Positions 33,069 to 45,460 are shown, counted from the first letter of the stretch. The stretch: DNA of 64,000 bases from Prorocentrum cordatum (GCA_963575745.1 CAUYUJ010005002.1:1233479-1297478), one strand, 5' to 3'. Translations and numbers: made by a program. The notes: generated from the letters alone by a model not told the origin.

Positions 33069-36000
33069 ATGGGGCTGCCGCCTCCCGAGCCCATTGGCCC
33101 TGATGGGCCAGAGGCGGCCTTTTACGACGGCGTCGCGATGTCGGCGGCCAGGTGGATTCCCCGCCTGCACTCGCCTGAGTCGGGGGCCGATTGCTGGATG
33201 CAGTGGTGTAAGCCCTACGTCAGGGAGCTGCTCATGCAAGACCAGCATGACCACTGGGTGCAGGAGGCTCGCCAGGGCAGGTCCTTGGACCAGATGGCGG
33301 AGGACATCTGCGCAGAGGCCTGGGAAGATGGAGCTGAGAATCGCGTCAATACTCTTGGCTTCTTTGATTGGTGTGAATCTCATGGCAGTGACATGCTGCG
33401 CTGGGCTCTCCGTCGGCACTGGGAGGAGCTGCGCAGAATCAAAAACGAGATGAGGGATCTGTTGGGCCTGCCACGTGATGGGGGCCAGAGGGCCTTCGAG
33501 CGAGCAGCTGACCCGAAACTCACACACGAGAGACCCCTGTGCAGTCCCCCAGCCGCGCCCCCGGGGGAACGAGGTGCTCCGTCTTTGACGAGCCCTGCCT
33601 GCGCCAGCGGAGTCTCGTGCGCAGAGGGGGTGCCTGCTTCTGGGAGACTTGTTTCGGCGCTGTCTGCCACCAGAGGGCTGCCGACCTTTTGGGCAGCCAA
33701 CCCCGTCGACCTGGAGTGGCCCTCGCTCGGCTTCTCAGTTGCGGCTGCGGGAGGCCCTGATGCGCGTCTGCTTGATGGGCGATGGCATTCCGAGTTGCTG
33801 GCTGCCACTTGCACGGCGACATCTTCGGCAGCGCCGATTTGCGGCGAGGGGGCGCCAGTCGCTTCGGGCTCCGGGGGAGGGGATTCAGCCCCCGTCCGTC
33901 ACGCCCCCGAGCCCGCGCGTACTATGGCATCGGCATCTCCCACTGGAATAAGGGCCACGAGAGGTTCGTCTTCGGCTGGGGCACAGGCCCCCTCAGGTGC
34001 CAGCCGTGACGCCGCCGCCGCGGAGGCCCCGGCGCCCTGGGGGCCCGCCGCCGCCGCGCCGCTGGTGCCAGAGGGGGCCCAGCCACATGAGGGACATAGA
34101 TCGGCACGGGCCCCTCCTTCGGCCAGCCCGAGCGCCGCCGCCGCAGAGGCTCCAGCAACCTGGGGACCTGCCGCCGCCGCGCCGCTGTGCCCAGGAGGGG
34201 ACCAGCCACACGGTCGACTTAGAGGCGCCCCTAGTGGGCATATTCGTCGCCATGCAGCCGGCCCCGATGGCACGCATTGCTCTCCTCGGCCGTCGGCCAC
34301 TGAGGAGGGCAGTACCGACCATCGGGGAAGAGCTTCAAAACTGGAGAACGCGACTGCTCGGCAAGAGGCAGACTCGGTTCTCAAAGTAGTCACCTACAAT
34401 AGTAACGCCTGGGCAACGGCTCGCAAGTTTCTGGAATGGGCCAAAGAGGGGCCTCGGGCTACCACTTTCGACATCGGGCTCTTCCAGGAGACGAGGCTGA
34501 CCCAGGCCCAGCAGGAGGGGCCACGATCATGGGCATTCAAGGCTGGTTTCACGTCGACCTTTTCGTGTGCTGCCTCGACGGGATCGGCTGACAACGCGAC
34601 TTCGGGTGGAGTTGCTGTGCTGACTTCGGCCAGGTTTGGAGCGACTGATGTGGTGCACGCGCTCGCGTCGGAAAGGATGTGTGCGAGAAGGTTGGTTCTT
34701 TCGGAGCGGGTGCAGCTCATGGTGATCTCGGTCTACGGCCACGCGCAGATCGGCCTCACGGGGGATAATTTCACTTTTCTGGCTCAGCTCAGTGAACTTG
34801 CCTCGTCGTTACCCCTACCTGTGCTCATAGCTGGAGAATGGAACATTGATGCGGAAGCTTTGCGAGAGTCCAGGTGGTTCGGCCGCCTGGGCCAACCTGC
34901 CACGACAAATGTTACGACTTCTTTGTGGTTAGCAGGTGCTTGGATTACCATATTGATGAAGTGCGGGAGTGGCCAGACACGCCCACGGGGCCGCACTCGT
35001 CGGTGCACCTCCGCCTGAAAGGCCTTGCTGGGGCAGCGAAGGTGTGGAAGCGGATCGTCCCGAAGGCTTTCCCCTTGGCACGGACGGATGATGAGAAGCT
35101 GAGGTTCGTCACGCCTGAGGGAGGCCAGACATGCGGCTTCGACTTGGACAGGCCCATGGAGGCCGCTGCCCAGTGGTTCGATGTGGCTGATGCCGAGCTG
35201 GTCAAGCTGCATGAGCTTGGACAAGCCAGGGGGTACTCAGGCAGATCGTCTGGCTGCCAGATTCAGAAGGTCCCTCTGCAGGCGGCCTGGGGTCAGGATC
35301 TCAACCAGCGCTGCGCGGTCCTCGCGCAGAACTGGCTTGCTGTCAGGAGGCTGGCGATGCTTTACATGCGTCGGATGAAAGACCGTGACCTTTTGCTGGC
35401 CAAGGCTTGCGACTTTGGCCACCTGCTGCAAAGTGCTGAGGTAGAGGAGCTCAGAGGTTTCGCGGTTGCATCTCTTTTTAGAAGCCTGCTAGCCTGTGAT
35501 CAAAAAGCTGATGTTGTGAATTGGCTGCAGGCCGAAGTTTCGAAGCGTGTGTCTCAGGAGGCGGCTGAGGGGCGCCAGAAATGGAAGTCGCGGGCGCAGT
35601 CGTCCGTCGTCGGAGGGGGGCGGGTCGCTCACATGTTTTCGAAGGGCCCGTTGGCGCCTCCGCAGCCCGTATTGGCTGAAGATGATGAAGGAGAGACGTT
35701 TCCCCTAGTAGGTGATGCCGCACTGCAGCGGACCTTACAAGAGTGGTTGCCGATCTGGTGCAAAGATAATCGAACTGGCGAGCTTCCGCCTTGGGACTGG
35801 AGGTGTGAAGATAGCTTGCCGCCGATTACTTCGGAGGAGGTCCTTGCGGCTGCCAAGTCGTTTCCCCCAGGCACGGGCCTAGGGTGGGATTCTTTTCACC
35901 CCCAGCTCCTCCTGCAGGTCTCCCCCGCGCTCGTCCAGGCCTTCGCCGATATCCTCGCGGCCTGGGAACGGGACCCCTCGGTTGGCCCGGTGTGGCTCGT

Positions 36001-39000
36001 CGTGATCGTGTTTCTTGCGAAACCGACGGGGGGGGGGTTAGGCCTATAGGCCTCCTTCCCCTCTGGGCCCGAGTGTGGAGCAGGATTCGGCATGCCAGAT
36101 GCGCGGCTTGGGAAAGGGAGCTGGACGCGCCCTTTTTCTGGGGTATGAGCACGTCCACTGCGTGCGACAAGAGCGCATGGGTTCACAGTGCTATGGCTGC
36201 ATTTGCTCGGGAGACTCGGGGTTTAGTTTCGGGTACGTTGTTTCTGGACCTTTGCAAATTCTACGAGCATAGCAGCCACGCAGAATTACTTGCGGGAGCT
36301 GAGCAGGTGGCCTTTCCGAAGGCCCTCTTGAGGGCCTATTGCACGGTTTACCGATCCCCGAGGCGGGTGTCTTGGCAGGGGGCGATTTCCAGAATCGTCT
36401 CGCCGAATGGCTCCGTTATTGCCGGCTGTTCGGGGGCCACCTCGCTCGCTCGCCTGTTGCTCGTGTCGGTGCTGCGCAGAGTGGTATCGACGTGCCCAAC
36501 GGTTACCCTGAAAAGTGTCATTGACGATATTTCTTTTCAGTCCATCGGAGGCCAGGCCACGGTGTGCACTGAGCTTTCGTCGGCTTTCAATCTGGTCACC
36601 CAGGACCTCCAGGCTAGGGGCCTCCCGATTGCCTGGAACAAGCTTGGGCTCTTGGCGTCGTCAGCCTCCCTGGCCAACCAGCTGGCCTCGAGCTGCCAGC
36701 TCCCTGAAGATGCCAGGTCGTCTGTCCACCGCGACCTTGGAGGGGGCGCGACGGATGGTGCAAGGCGGCGAGTGTCGACCCACCAGGCCCGTTTCCTGGA
36801 TGCCCAGGCCAAGGTGGCCAAGGTCCTCAGCCTCCGTGAGGCTGGTGCCCCGACGGGTGGAATCTTTCGGGCTGGGGTCACCGCCAAGGCTCTCTGGGGG
36901 GCCAACATCCAGGGACTGCCTGATGGAAAGCTGAAGAGTTTAAGAGTTGCGGCTGTCAAAGCCGAGGGGAGGCTGCCCAAGGGATGCTCGCTCGGATTGG
37001 CTTCGATGTGCACGCGTGGGGGTTGGCCGCGAGATCCCTTGGTGCAGGTCTCAGCTGACGCGATCAAGACGTATGTTCAGATTCTAAAGGATGGCAGGCT
37101 GTCAGAGCGTGTGCTTTCAGTTTTGTTTGCGAAGGCCCAGGAGGTCGCCCAGAGGCCGAAACCTTGGACCCTGGTCAAGGACCCCGTGTCCGCCCTGGTC
37201 TTAACCTGCCTGAGGATCGGGTTTGTCTTCCAGGGACCTTTCTCGGTGCAGGAGGCCCTGGGACAGGTTTGGGACCTGACTTTGGTCTCGGCCGCTTTCA
37301 TGGCCAGGCGTGCGCGTTTTTCGGCGCGAAGGTTTTCGGACCTGGCGGCCTTGGGCAACATCGGACCAGGCAAGGCCTGGCGCGCAGAACTTTTTTGGCG
37401 ACCGCTGAATGAGCTGCTGCATAGAAAGACCGACGGGGAGGACGAGGCTGTTGGGACGGGTAGTCCGTGGGGGGTCAGAGAGCAGCGTACGCTCCGAGGA
37501 CTCCTTATGGGTTCTCATTGGTGCCAGCACAGGCTCAGTGAGCATGATCCTGAGCTGGCGTCAGAATGCCTGGTGTGTGGTGCGCGAGGCACCTTGTTCC
37601 ATCGCCACTTTCAGTGCCAGGCTAGGTCGGCCTGGCGCCGCGACAACCTTCCCGTGTGTGTGTGCAGCGCGCAGCCAGCAGAGTTTCGACCTGCAGTGTT
37701 GAGCTGCAAGAGCGTTTTTCCCAAGGAATCCTTCCTGACCCGTGCCAGCTTCTGGTCAGGAAACCCTGGGATCCGTCCACGGAGTTTCGCGTTGACGGAG
37801 GCCTTGCTGGGCCGCTCATGCTTTCCAAGGGGCATGTTTTTCTGTGATGGTCCAGGCCTAGATGGACTGTTCCCGTCCATGCGTGTTGCAGGATGGGGAG
37901 TCACCGTCTTCGATGAGTCACGCAGGTGTATAGCGGAGTGGTATGGTTCTGTGCCCCCAGCCACCTTGCCTGATCAGGTGGCGCGTGACGGCGAGGACTA
38001 TAGTGTTTTTATCGTCTCGAAGCTGTGCGCTGGCGATTTCACTCTGTACTCAGATTGCAAGGGAACGCTTGGCTGCTGTAAAATAGAGCGCGCTCGGTCT
38101 CCTCGGCTAACCCCAGGGCCCACCTCTGGAATCAGTCTTGGGCTTCGGGAGGCCTTGAGGGGGCCAGTTTTTAAAAAGGTTCCTGCTCGCGCCTCGGCCA
38201 AGGATGTCAGAGACGGCCTCTTGTCAGATTTCGAGCGCACTGGTAACCATGGTGCTGATAGGCTGGCCAAGTTGGGGGCCTCGCTTGTCCAGCACGATGA
38301 ATGTGGCGCCCTCCTGGCCAAGGGCTGCCTGTACCTGGCCCGTGAGGTGTTGCAGTTTATAACGCGTGCGGAAGTCTACTACAGCGAGCTTGGGGTCTAC
38401 GACAATGTAGGTGCCCAGGGCCTGTCTTTGGTTTCCCTGGATCTCCCCTCGGACCACGACGCTCGGCTCGAGTGGGCTCGGGCCGAGGATGAGGCAGCTG
38501 CGCCCCCCCTCGTGTTGAGGCCCCGACGGTCCCTGACCCTGCGGCTGCCGCCTCGCCGGAGAGATTCCTGGATAGGGCGTCCGAAGGCACGCAGCCGTGG
38601 AAGGTGGGGGGCCACTGCCTGCTGGAGTTTCCAATGGAGTCTTCGGAGGAGGGAGATGATCACCCACCCCTCCTCTTTTGCTCCACCTGTGGCAGCTACG
38701 CAACGGTTGTCACAGGTTCCAGGGGCCTGCATTCTGGATGCCAGGGCTCGGCTCATTCTTTGGTCGGCCCTGGCAAGAAGAACACGTCGAGTTTTTTAAA
38801 GCTCAAGCACCCGAATCGGGCGCGACGGCTGGGACCCCCGAGATCTCCTGGGGCTCTGGCTCGCGAGCTTTTCGGTTCTCGGTTCCTGGTCGGAGGTTTG
38901 GGGTCCCAGCCGACGATTAGGGCTTCGAGAGCCCAGCAGTTTTCGGGAACCGCCACTCTCTGCATGGCTGACTGTCTCCAGGCTTTCGGGCTGAATGAGG

Positions 39001-39077
39001 AGGAGGCCCGTGAGCTGGGACGGGAGTTCCGTGTCCGACCTGCTGCTGCTGACGATCTCGACGAAGTTTTTTCCTAA
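33069..39077 (+). pseudogene. LINE B ORF2: APE endonuclease - reverse transcriptase - RNase H, three frame breaks
   Basis: Same domain order as LINE A ORF2. The endonuclease runs from VVTYNSNAW (~34385). The catalytic-type AGDWN motif reads AGEWN here (34835-34837, Asp to Glu), which would probably impair cleavage. The frame changes near 34880-34910, at the G-run 36028-36037 (ten G; eight would keep LAKPTGG in frame with VRPIGLLP) and at the C-run 38503-38509. Between the last two breaks one frame carries RT motif A (FLDLCKF), IDDI as motif C, a CLVCGARG zinc knuckle and RNase H motifs FCDG, YSDCKG and NHGAD. The C-terminal segment has an FCSTCGSY motif and ends LDEVFS. All three breaks are also in copy A, which has three more of its own. 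Confidence 0.8.
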
Positions 39078-39095
39078 GGGGGCTTTGTCGCTGGC

Positions 39096-39130
39096 CCACG
39101 GTGCGCAGCCTAGGCCGAGCCGCACCGTGG
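39096..39130 (+). other. LINE B 3' UTR hairpin
   Basis: Identical to 7591-7625: a 10-bp perfect stem (CCACGGTGCG) with a 15-base loop. Confidence 0.7.
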
Positions 39131-39181
39131 TGACAAAAAGGTCCTTTCCGATGGGCCCCCTTGGGTTTTTTTGACTCGTCG

Positions 39182-39183
<2 letters not shown>

Positions 39184-39217
<34 letters not shown>
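39184..39217 (+). repeat. (CT)n microsatellite, LINE B 3' tail
   Basis: A short CT tract in the position of the ~215-bp tract of copy A, followed by (TCC)n at 39240-39310. Confidence 0.85.
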
Positions 39218-39218
<1 letters not shown>

Positions 39219-39329
39219 CCGTAGTGGCGTGCAATCCTCCTCGTCCTCCTCCTCGTCTTCCTCCTCGTCCTCCTCCTCCTCCTCCTCCTCCTCCTCCTCC
39301 TCCTCCTCCTCGTATTCCTCGTAAGGAAA

Positions 39330-40175
39330 TCGGTAACCCCCAGAGGTTACCGACCCTGTCCTCGGCCCTCGCTCGGCTTTTCTCGTATCTTTTCAGGGGC
39401 CTGCCTCCTCTCTCGGGGAGGAAAGGGGGGGGAGGGGGAAATCGGTAACCTCCGGAGGTTACCGACCTTGTCCTCGGCCTCGCTCGGTTTTTCTCGTCTA
39501 TTTTCAGGGGCCTGCCTCCTCTCTCGGGGAGGAAGGGGGGAGGGGGGGAAATCGGTAACCTCCGGAGGTTACCGACCTTGTCCTCGGCCCTCGCTCGGTT
39601 TTTCTCGGGCCTGCCTCCTCTCTCGGCCGGTAACCTCCGGAGGTTACCGAAGGCCTTCGCGGTAACCTCTGGAGGTTGCCGATCTTGTCCTCGGCCCTCG
39701 CTCGGTTTTTCTCGTATATTTTCAAAGGCCTGCCTCCTCTCTCGGCGAGGAAGGGGGGGTGTGTGGGGAAATCGGTAACCTCCGGAGGTTACCGATCTTG
39801 TCCTCGGCTCTCGCTCGGTTTTTCTTGTATATGTTCAAGGGCCTGCCTCCTCTCTCGGGGAGGAAGGGGGGGGGTGGGGAAGAATCGGTAACCTCCGGAG
39901 GTTACCGACCTTGTCCTCGGCCCTCCCCTCCCTTGGTTTTCTTGTCTGTTTCCAAGGGTCTGCCCGCTCCTCGGGGAGGGGGAGGTACGGGCCCCATTCT
40001 CGGTGCGCATGTCCTCGGCCCGCGGCCCCTTCTGGTTGCGCGGGCATGTTTCTTGCGCTGGTGGTGTCTGTTGGGGGAGGAAAATCGGTAACCCCCGGAG
40101 GTTACCGACTCACTCTCCGAGGGGGAATCGGTAACCTCCGGAGGTTACCGACTCACTCTCCGAGGGGGAATCGGT
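39330..40175. repeat. Array of the 24-bp palindrome (copy B)
   Basis: Palindromes at 39330 (imperfect centre), 39442, 39552, 39628 (22-bp core), about 39660 (degenerate), 39772, 39885, 40085 (one central change) and 40128. The copies near 39628 and 39660 are absent from copy A and lie only ~30 bp apart, so the array is still changing while the half-site TCGGTAACCTCC stays fixed. Confidence 0.9.
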
Positions 40176-40271
40176 AACGCGGGACAGCGGGCCGAAGCAG
40201 GCCGAGCAGGTGATGCTGCTGCCAACTCGAAAGAGGCCCCGAGCGATTGCTACTGTACATGGTACTGCACA

Positions 40272-42620
40272 CGGAAGCCTCTCAGAAGCCTCTCAGAAAC
40301 CTCTCAGAAGCCTCTCATCAGTCTCTCAGAAGCCTCCCAGAAACCCAATCAGAAGTCTCTCGGAAGCCTTTCGGAAGCCTCTCAGAAGCCTCTCAGAAGC
40401 CTCTCAGAAGCCCCGCAGAAGCCTCTCAGAAACCTCGCAGAAGCCCCGCAGAAGCCTCTCGGAAGCCTCTCATAAACCCATTGAGAAGCCTCTCGGAAGC
40501 CTCACAGAAACCCATTCAGAAGCCTCTCGGAAGCCTCTCAGAAACCAATTCAGAAGCCTTTCGGAAGCCTCTCAGAAACCCATGCAGAAGCCCCTCGGAA
40601 GCCTCCCAAAAACCCATTCAGAAGCTTTTCGGAAGCCTGTCAGACACCCATTCCGCAGTCTCTCAGAAGTCTTTCAGAAACCCATTCAGGAAGCCTCTCG
40701 GAAGCCTCTCAGAAGCCTTTCAGAAGCCACTCAGAAGCTTCTCAGAAGCTTCTCAGAAACCCATTCACAAGCCTCTCGGAAGCCTCCCAGAAACCCATTC
40801 AGAAGCCTCTCGGCAGCCTCCCAGAAACCCATTGAGAAACTTCTCGGAAGCCTCCCAGAAACCCATTCAGAAGTTTCTCGGAAGCCTCCCAGAAACCCAT
40901 GCAGAAACCTCTCGGAAGCCCCCCAGAAACCCTTTCAGAAGCCTCTCGGAAGCCTCCCAGAAACCCATTCACAAGCCTCTCGGAAACCTCCCAGCAACCC
41001 ATTCAGAAGCATCTCGGAAGCCTCGTAGAAGCCTCTCAGAAGCCTCTCAGAAGCCTCTCAGAAGTCTCTCGGAAGTCTCTCAGAAACCCATTCAGAAGCC
41101 TCTCAGCAGTCTCTCAGAAGTCTCTCATAAACCCATTCAGAAGCCTCTCAGCAGTCTCTCAGAAGCCTCTCGGAAACCCATTCAGAAGCCTCTCAGAAAC
41201 CCAGTAGAAACCCATTCAGAAGCCTCTCATAAACCCATTCAGAAGCCTCTCAGAAGCCTTTCAGAAACCCGTTCAGAAGCCTCTCAGAAGCCTCCCAGAA
41301 ACCCATTCAGAAGCTTGTCAGAAACCCACCCAGAAGCCTCCCAGAAGCCTGTCAGCAACCCATTCAGAAGCCTCTCAGAAGCTTGTCAGGAACCCATTCA
41401 GAAGCCTTTCAGAAGCTTGTCAGAAACCCATTCAGAAGCCTCTCAGAAGCCTCTCATAAGCCTTTCAGACACCCATTCAGAAGCCTCTCAGAACCCCCTT
41501 CAGAAGCCTCTCAGAAGCCTGTCAGAAACCCATTCAGAAGCCTCTCAGAAGCCTCTCAGAAACCCATTCAGAAGCCTTTCATCAGTTCTCAGAAGTCTCT
41601 CAGAAACCCAGTATAATCCCATTCATCAGCCTCTCAGAAGCTTGTCAGACACCCATTCAGAAGCCTCTCAGAAACTTGTCAGCAACCAAGTCAGAAGCCT
41701 CTCGGAAGCCTCTCAGAAACCCATTCAGAAGCTTCTCAGAAACCTGTCAGAAACCCATTCAGAAGCCTCTCAGAAGTCTCCCATAAACCCATTCAGAAGC
41801 CTCTCAGCAGTCTCTTAGAAGTCTACCGGAAACCCATTCAGAAGCCTCTCAGCAGCCTCTCATAAGTCTCTCAGACACCCATTCAGAAAACCATTCAGAA
41901 GCTTCTCAGCAGTCTTTCAGCAACCATTCAGAAACCCATTCAGAAGCCTCTCAGCAGCCTCTCAGAAGTCTCTCAGAAACCCATTAAAAACCCATTCAGA
42001 GGCCTCTCAGAAACCCATTAGAAACCCATCCAGAAGCCTCTCAGAAACCCAGTAGAAACCCATTCAGAAGCCTCTCAGAAAGCCATTCAGAAGCCTCTCA
42101 GAAGCTTCTCAGAAACCCATTCAGAAACCTCTCAGAAACCTCTCAGAAACCCATTCAGAAACCTCTCAGAAACCCATTAAGAAGCCTCTCAGAAGCCTCT
42201 CAGAAACCCATTCAGAAGCCTCTCAGAAGCCTGTCAGAAACCCATTCAGAAGCCTCTCAGAAGCCTGTCAGAAATCCATTCAGAAGCCTCTCAGAAGCCT
42301 TTCAGAAACTCATTCAGAAACCTGTCAGAAACCCATTCAGAAGCCTTTCAGAAGCTTGTCAGAAACCCATTCAGAAGCCTCTCAGAAGCCTCTCAGAAAC
42401 CCATTCAGAAGCCTCTCATCAGCCTCTCAGAAGTCTCTCAGAAACCCATCAGAAATCCATTCAGAAGCCTCTCAGAAGCATTTCAGAAACCCATTCAGAA
42501 GCCTCTCAGAAGCTTGTCAGAAACCCATTCAGAAGCCTCTCAGAAGTCTCTCAGAAGTCTCTCAGAAGTCTCTCAGAAGTCTCTCAGAAGTCTCTCAGAA
42601 GTCTCTCAGAAGCCTCTCAC
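40272..42620 (+). repeat. 11/12-bp minisatellite, copy B
   Basis: The same family as 8829-11128. The variant order follows copy A closely and differs from copy M. Confidence 0.9.
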
Positions 42621-42655
42621 ATATTCTACCTGGGAATGAAGCCTGGGAAGGGTTG

Positions 42656-42706
42656 TCCCGGGGAATGTTCGATTTTCCCGGGGAATGTTCGAGTTTCCCG
42701 GGGAAA
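42656..42706 (+). repeat. Short CCCGGGGAATGTTCGA tandem repeat, copy B
   Basis: Same as 11165-11216. Confidence 0.7.
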
Positions 42707-42778
42707 GTATTTTTGTCCTCCGTCGTTTGGGGGTGCTGGGGCGGGGGGCGATATGCATACACACATATATAGATACAT

Positions 42779-42940
42779 ATGTATATTTGTATGTATGTAT
42801 GTATGTATGTATGTATGTACGTACGTATGTATGTATGTATGTATGTATGTATGTATGTATGTATGTATGTATGTATGTATATATGTATGTATGTATATAT
42901 CTAGGTATATATCTAGGTATATATATATATACATGTGTGT
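42779..42940 (+). repeat. (GTAT)n microsatellite, copy B
   Basis: Same length and same internal GTAC slip as copy A. That is surprising for a fast-changing tract and points to recent duplication or gene conversion between A and B. Confidence 0.9.
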
Positions 42941-43089
42941 ATGTAAAAAAAGTAAAGGAATAGCAGTGCATCTATACGCAGATAAATCATTAACTAACTT
43001 GGGAAGGGGCCCTGGGGGGCCAGGAGTGCACTGATTTGTCTTCCGGCCGTTTTGGACCCGGCGGGGGTGCCAGAACGCGTCAAAGGAGG

Positions 43090-43500
43090 TAAGGGGGGTG
43101 GCGAGAGGGCCCGAGAGACGTTCAAGAGGGTGCCAAGATGGCCCAGGAGCGCTCCAAGAGAGCCCAAGACCGCACAAGAGCGTTGAAACATTGGTCCAAC
43201 ATGGCTTGAAGACAGCCCAAGAAGGCTTCAAGACGGCCAAGATGCCCTCAAAAGGTCTCCCACGAGGCACTCAGGAGGCGAAACAAATAGGTTTGTCTCT
43301 GATTTTTGGGGGCATTTCGTGTTCTCGCTGTACCGTGCTTCCGACGGCCCAAGACAGCCCACGAGGTCCCGGCCCCAGACATCAGCTCAAGACAGTCCAA
43401 GAGGCACCCAAAGAGGGCGCCACGATGGCGCAAGAGAGTCCCAAGACGGCCCAAGAGAGCCCCAAGACGGCCTAAGAGGCGCTCGAGATCGCCCAAGAGG
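43090..43500 (+). repeat. CCAAGACGG minisatellite, copy B
   Basis: Same as 11600-12010, including the T-rich interruption. Confidence 0.8.
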
Positions 43501-43504
43501 GCCC

Positions 43505-43540
43505 TCCGTAGCCATTTTGGCTCAAACCTTTTGGCTCAAG
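43505..43540 (+). other. Tandem relic spliced leaders (DinoSL), copy B
   Basis: Identical to 12015-12050. The ATG is 86 bases downstream. Confidence 0.9.
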
Positions 43541-43626
43541 CAGACTCTCCCTTCCGTGCTGTACACGCTCGAGCGAGCTCGCCTCGCTCCATTGCCAGCA
43601 GCCCGTTCGCTCCACTCACGAACAGT

Positions 43627-45460
43627 ATGCTTCCGATGGGGCTTTTTCGCGCTAGCGTGGCCATTCTCTATTTCATCGTGCGCGCGAAGGCGCTCGGAGG
43701 GGATCCAGCGGCGATGCGCATGGTCATCGAGGATGGCGATGGTCCATTCAAAGAGCTTTCTGAGGTCGAGCTCGTTGAGGCCGTAAATACCACGCTGCGC
43801 GTCGAAAGTGGCGCCCCTTCTGGGCGGGCAGGTGCGTGGTCGTCGGCAGTGTGCAAAAATTTCTGTTATGGCACGATGTACGACTCTCCGATGTTCCAGG
43901 CGCCGGGGGCTGCTAATATACCCGCGGGGGTGATCGGAATGCAGTGGGCGCGTCAGCCCAACGATAATGCGGCCGAAGGCTACGGCTGTGTCGTCCGAGA
44001 ATTTAATGGTGGTGTGGGAGGTTACTGGACAAGTGTGCTGTGGTATTCGGATGAGTGCGCGGGTTCCTCCATTATCTGGTTCGGCCCGGCGACATGGGAG
44101 GCTCCAGCTCCTATCGGCACGAATTGCTGGGCGACGCATGGTTGCCGTTACCCTGCCGGAACCCGGGTATGCGTGCGCGCCCGCTATTTTTTCCAGACTC
44201 CACAGCCGACGCCATCTCCGACGCCCAACCCGACGCCGTACCCGACGCCGAACCCGACGCCGAAGCCGACGCCGAACCCGACGCCGAACCCGACGCCATA
44301 ACCCGACGCCGAACCCGACGCCGAAGCCGACGCCGAACCCGACGCCGAACCCGACGCCATACCCGACGCCGAAGCCGACGCCGAACCCGACGCCGAACCC
44401 GACGCCGTACCCGACACCGAAGCCGACGCCGAACCCGACGCCGAACCCGACGCCGTACCCGACGCCGAAGCCGACGCCGTACCCGACGCCCAACCCGACG
44501 CCGAAGCCGACGCCATACCCGACGCCGTACCCGACGCCGAAGCCGACGCCGAAGCCGACGCCGAACCCGACGCCCTACCCCACACCCTACCCGACGTCCT
44601 ACCCTACAGTTTTCCCAACGCCCTACCCCACGGTTTTCCCAACGCCCTACCCCACGGTTTTCCCGACGCCCTACCCGACGGCCTACCCCACGGCTTTCCC
44701 AACTTCTTACCCCACGGCTTTCCCGACGCCTTACCCGACGGCCTTCCCGACGCCCTACCCGACGGGTTTCCCGACGGTCTACCCCACGGCTTTTCCGACC
44801 CCCTACCCGACGTCTTTCCCGACGCCCTTCCCGACGCCCAGCCCGACGCCCAGTCCGACGTATCCTCTGGGTTGGCCGACGCCAAGTCCAACGTCTCTTC
44901 CCGCAGCTCCCATGGCGGGCGGAGCCGCTGGAGGCGTGGCTGCCACAGGCGATCCGCACCTTCAAAACGTTCACGGCGAGCGGTTCGATTTAATGAAGCC
45001 GGGCAAACATGTTCTGATAAACGTCCCTCGTGGAGTGAGCGCTGATGACGCATTGCTTCATGTGCAGGCCGATGCGCGCCGATCGGGTGGAAGTTGTTCG
45101 GATATGTACTTCAAAGAACTGAACATTACAGGCTCTTGGGCAGAGGCTAAGCAAGCCGGAGGGTATCACTACAGCGGACGGCAAAGCTCCGCGACGATTC
45201 CGCAGTGGGTTGCTGTTGGTCCGGTCGAGCTGAAAGTCGTCCATGGACGCACAGAGAGTGGCATTTGGTATTTGAACGTGCACGTGAAGCATTTGGGGCG
45301 ATCAGGGTTTGCCGTCGGAGGCTTGCTGGGGGAAGACGACCACAAAGAGGTGATGACTCCCCCAGCGTCTTGTACCAAGTGCACGTCTTTGCAAGAAGTG
45401 GTGACGAGTGGCCAGGCTCCTTCCCCCGAGTCGCCAGTTGCAACCGCAACCTTTGCGTGA
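43627..45460 (+). pseudogene. Retrogene B: secreted Pro/Thr-repeat protein with VWD-like C-terminus, one frameshift
   Basis: Same gene as at 12137 and 23458. The start, signal-peptide-like segment and N-terminal domain are intact; one Trp in [10 protein letters not shown] is Cys here (NCWATH). The frame from the ATG stops at 44301, early in the Pro/Thr repeat, where an extra A turns CCATACCCG into CCATAACCCG. In the shifted frame the rest of the repeat and the whole VWD-like domain ([15 protein letters not shown] to VATATFA, stop at 45460) read through without a break. The lesion therefore differs in place and kind from those in copies A and M. Confidence 0.75.

Larger units (their letters stand above)
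31514..39217 (+). mobile_element. LINE-like retrotransposon B, degenerate but less damaged than A
   Basis: The same element as LINE A. Three ORF2 frame breaks are shared with A, so the element was already dead before the block was duplicated, unless those sites are frameshifted during translation. The RT-to-RNase H section reads through in one frame here. The 3' hairpin is identical and the (CT)n tail is short. Confidence 0.85.
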
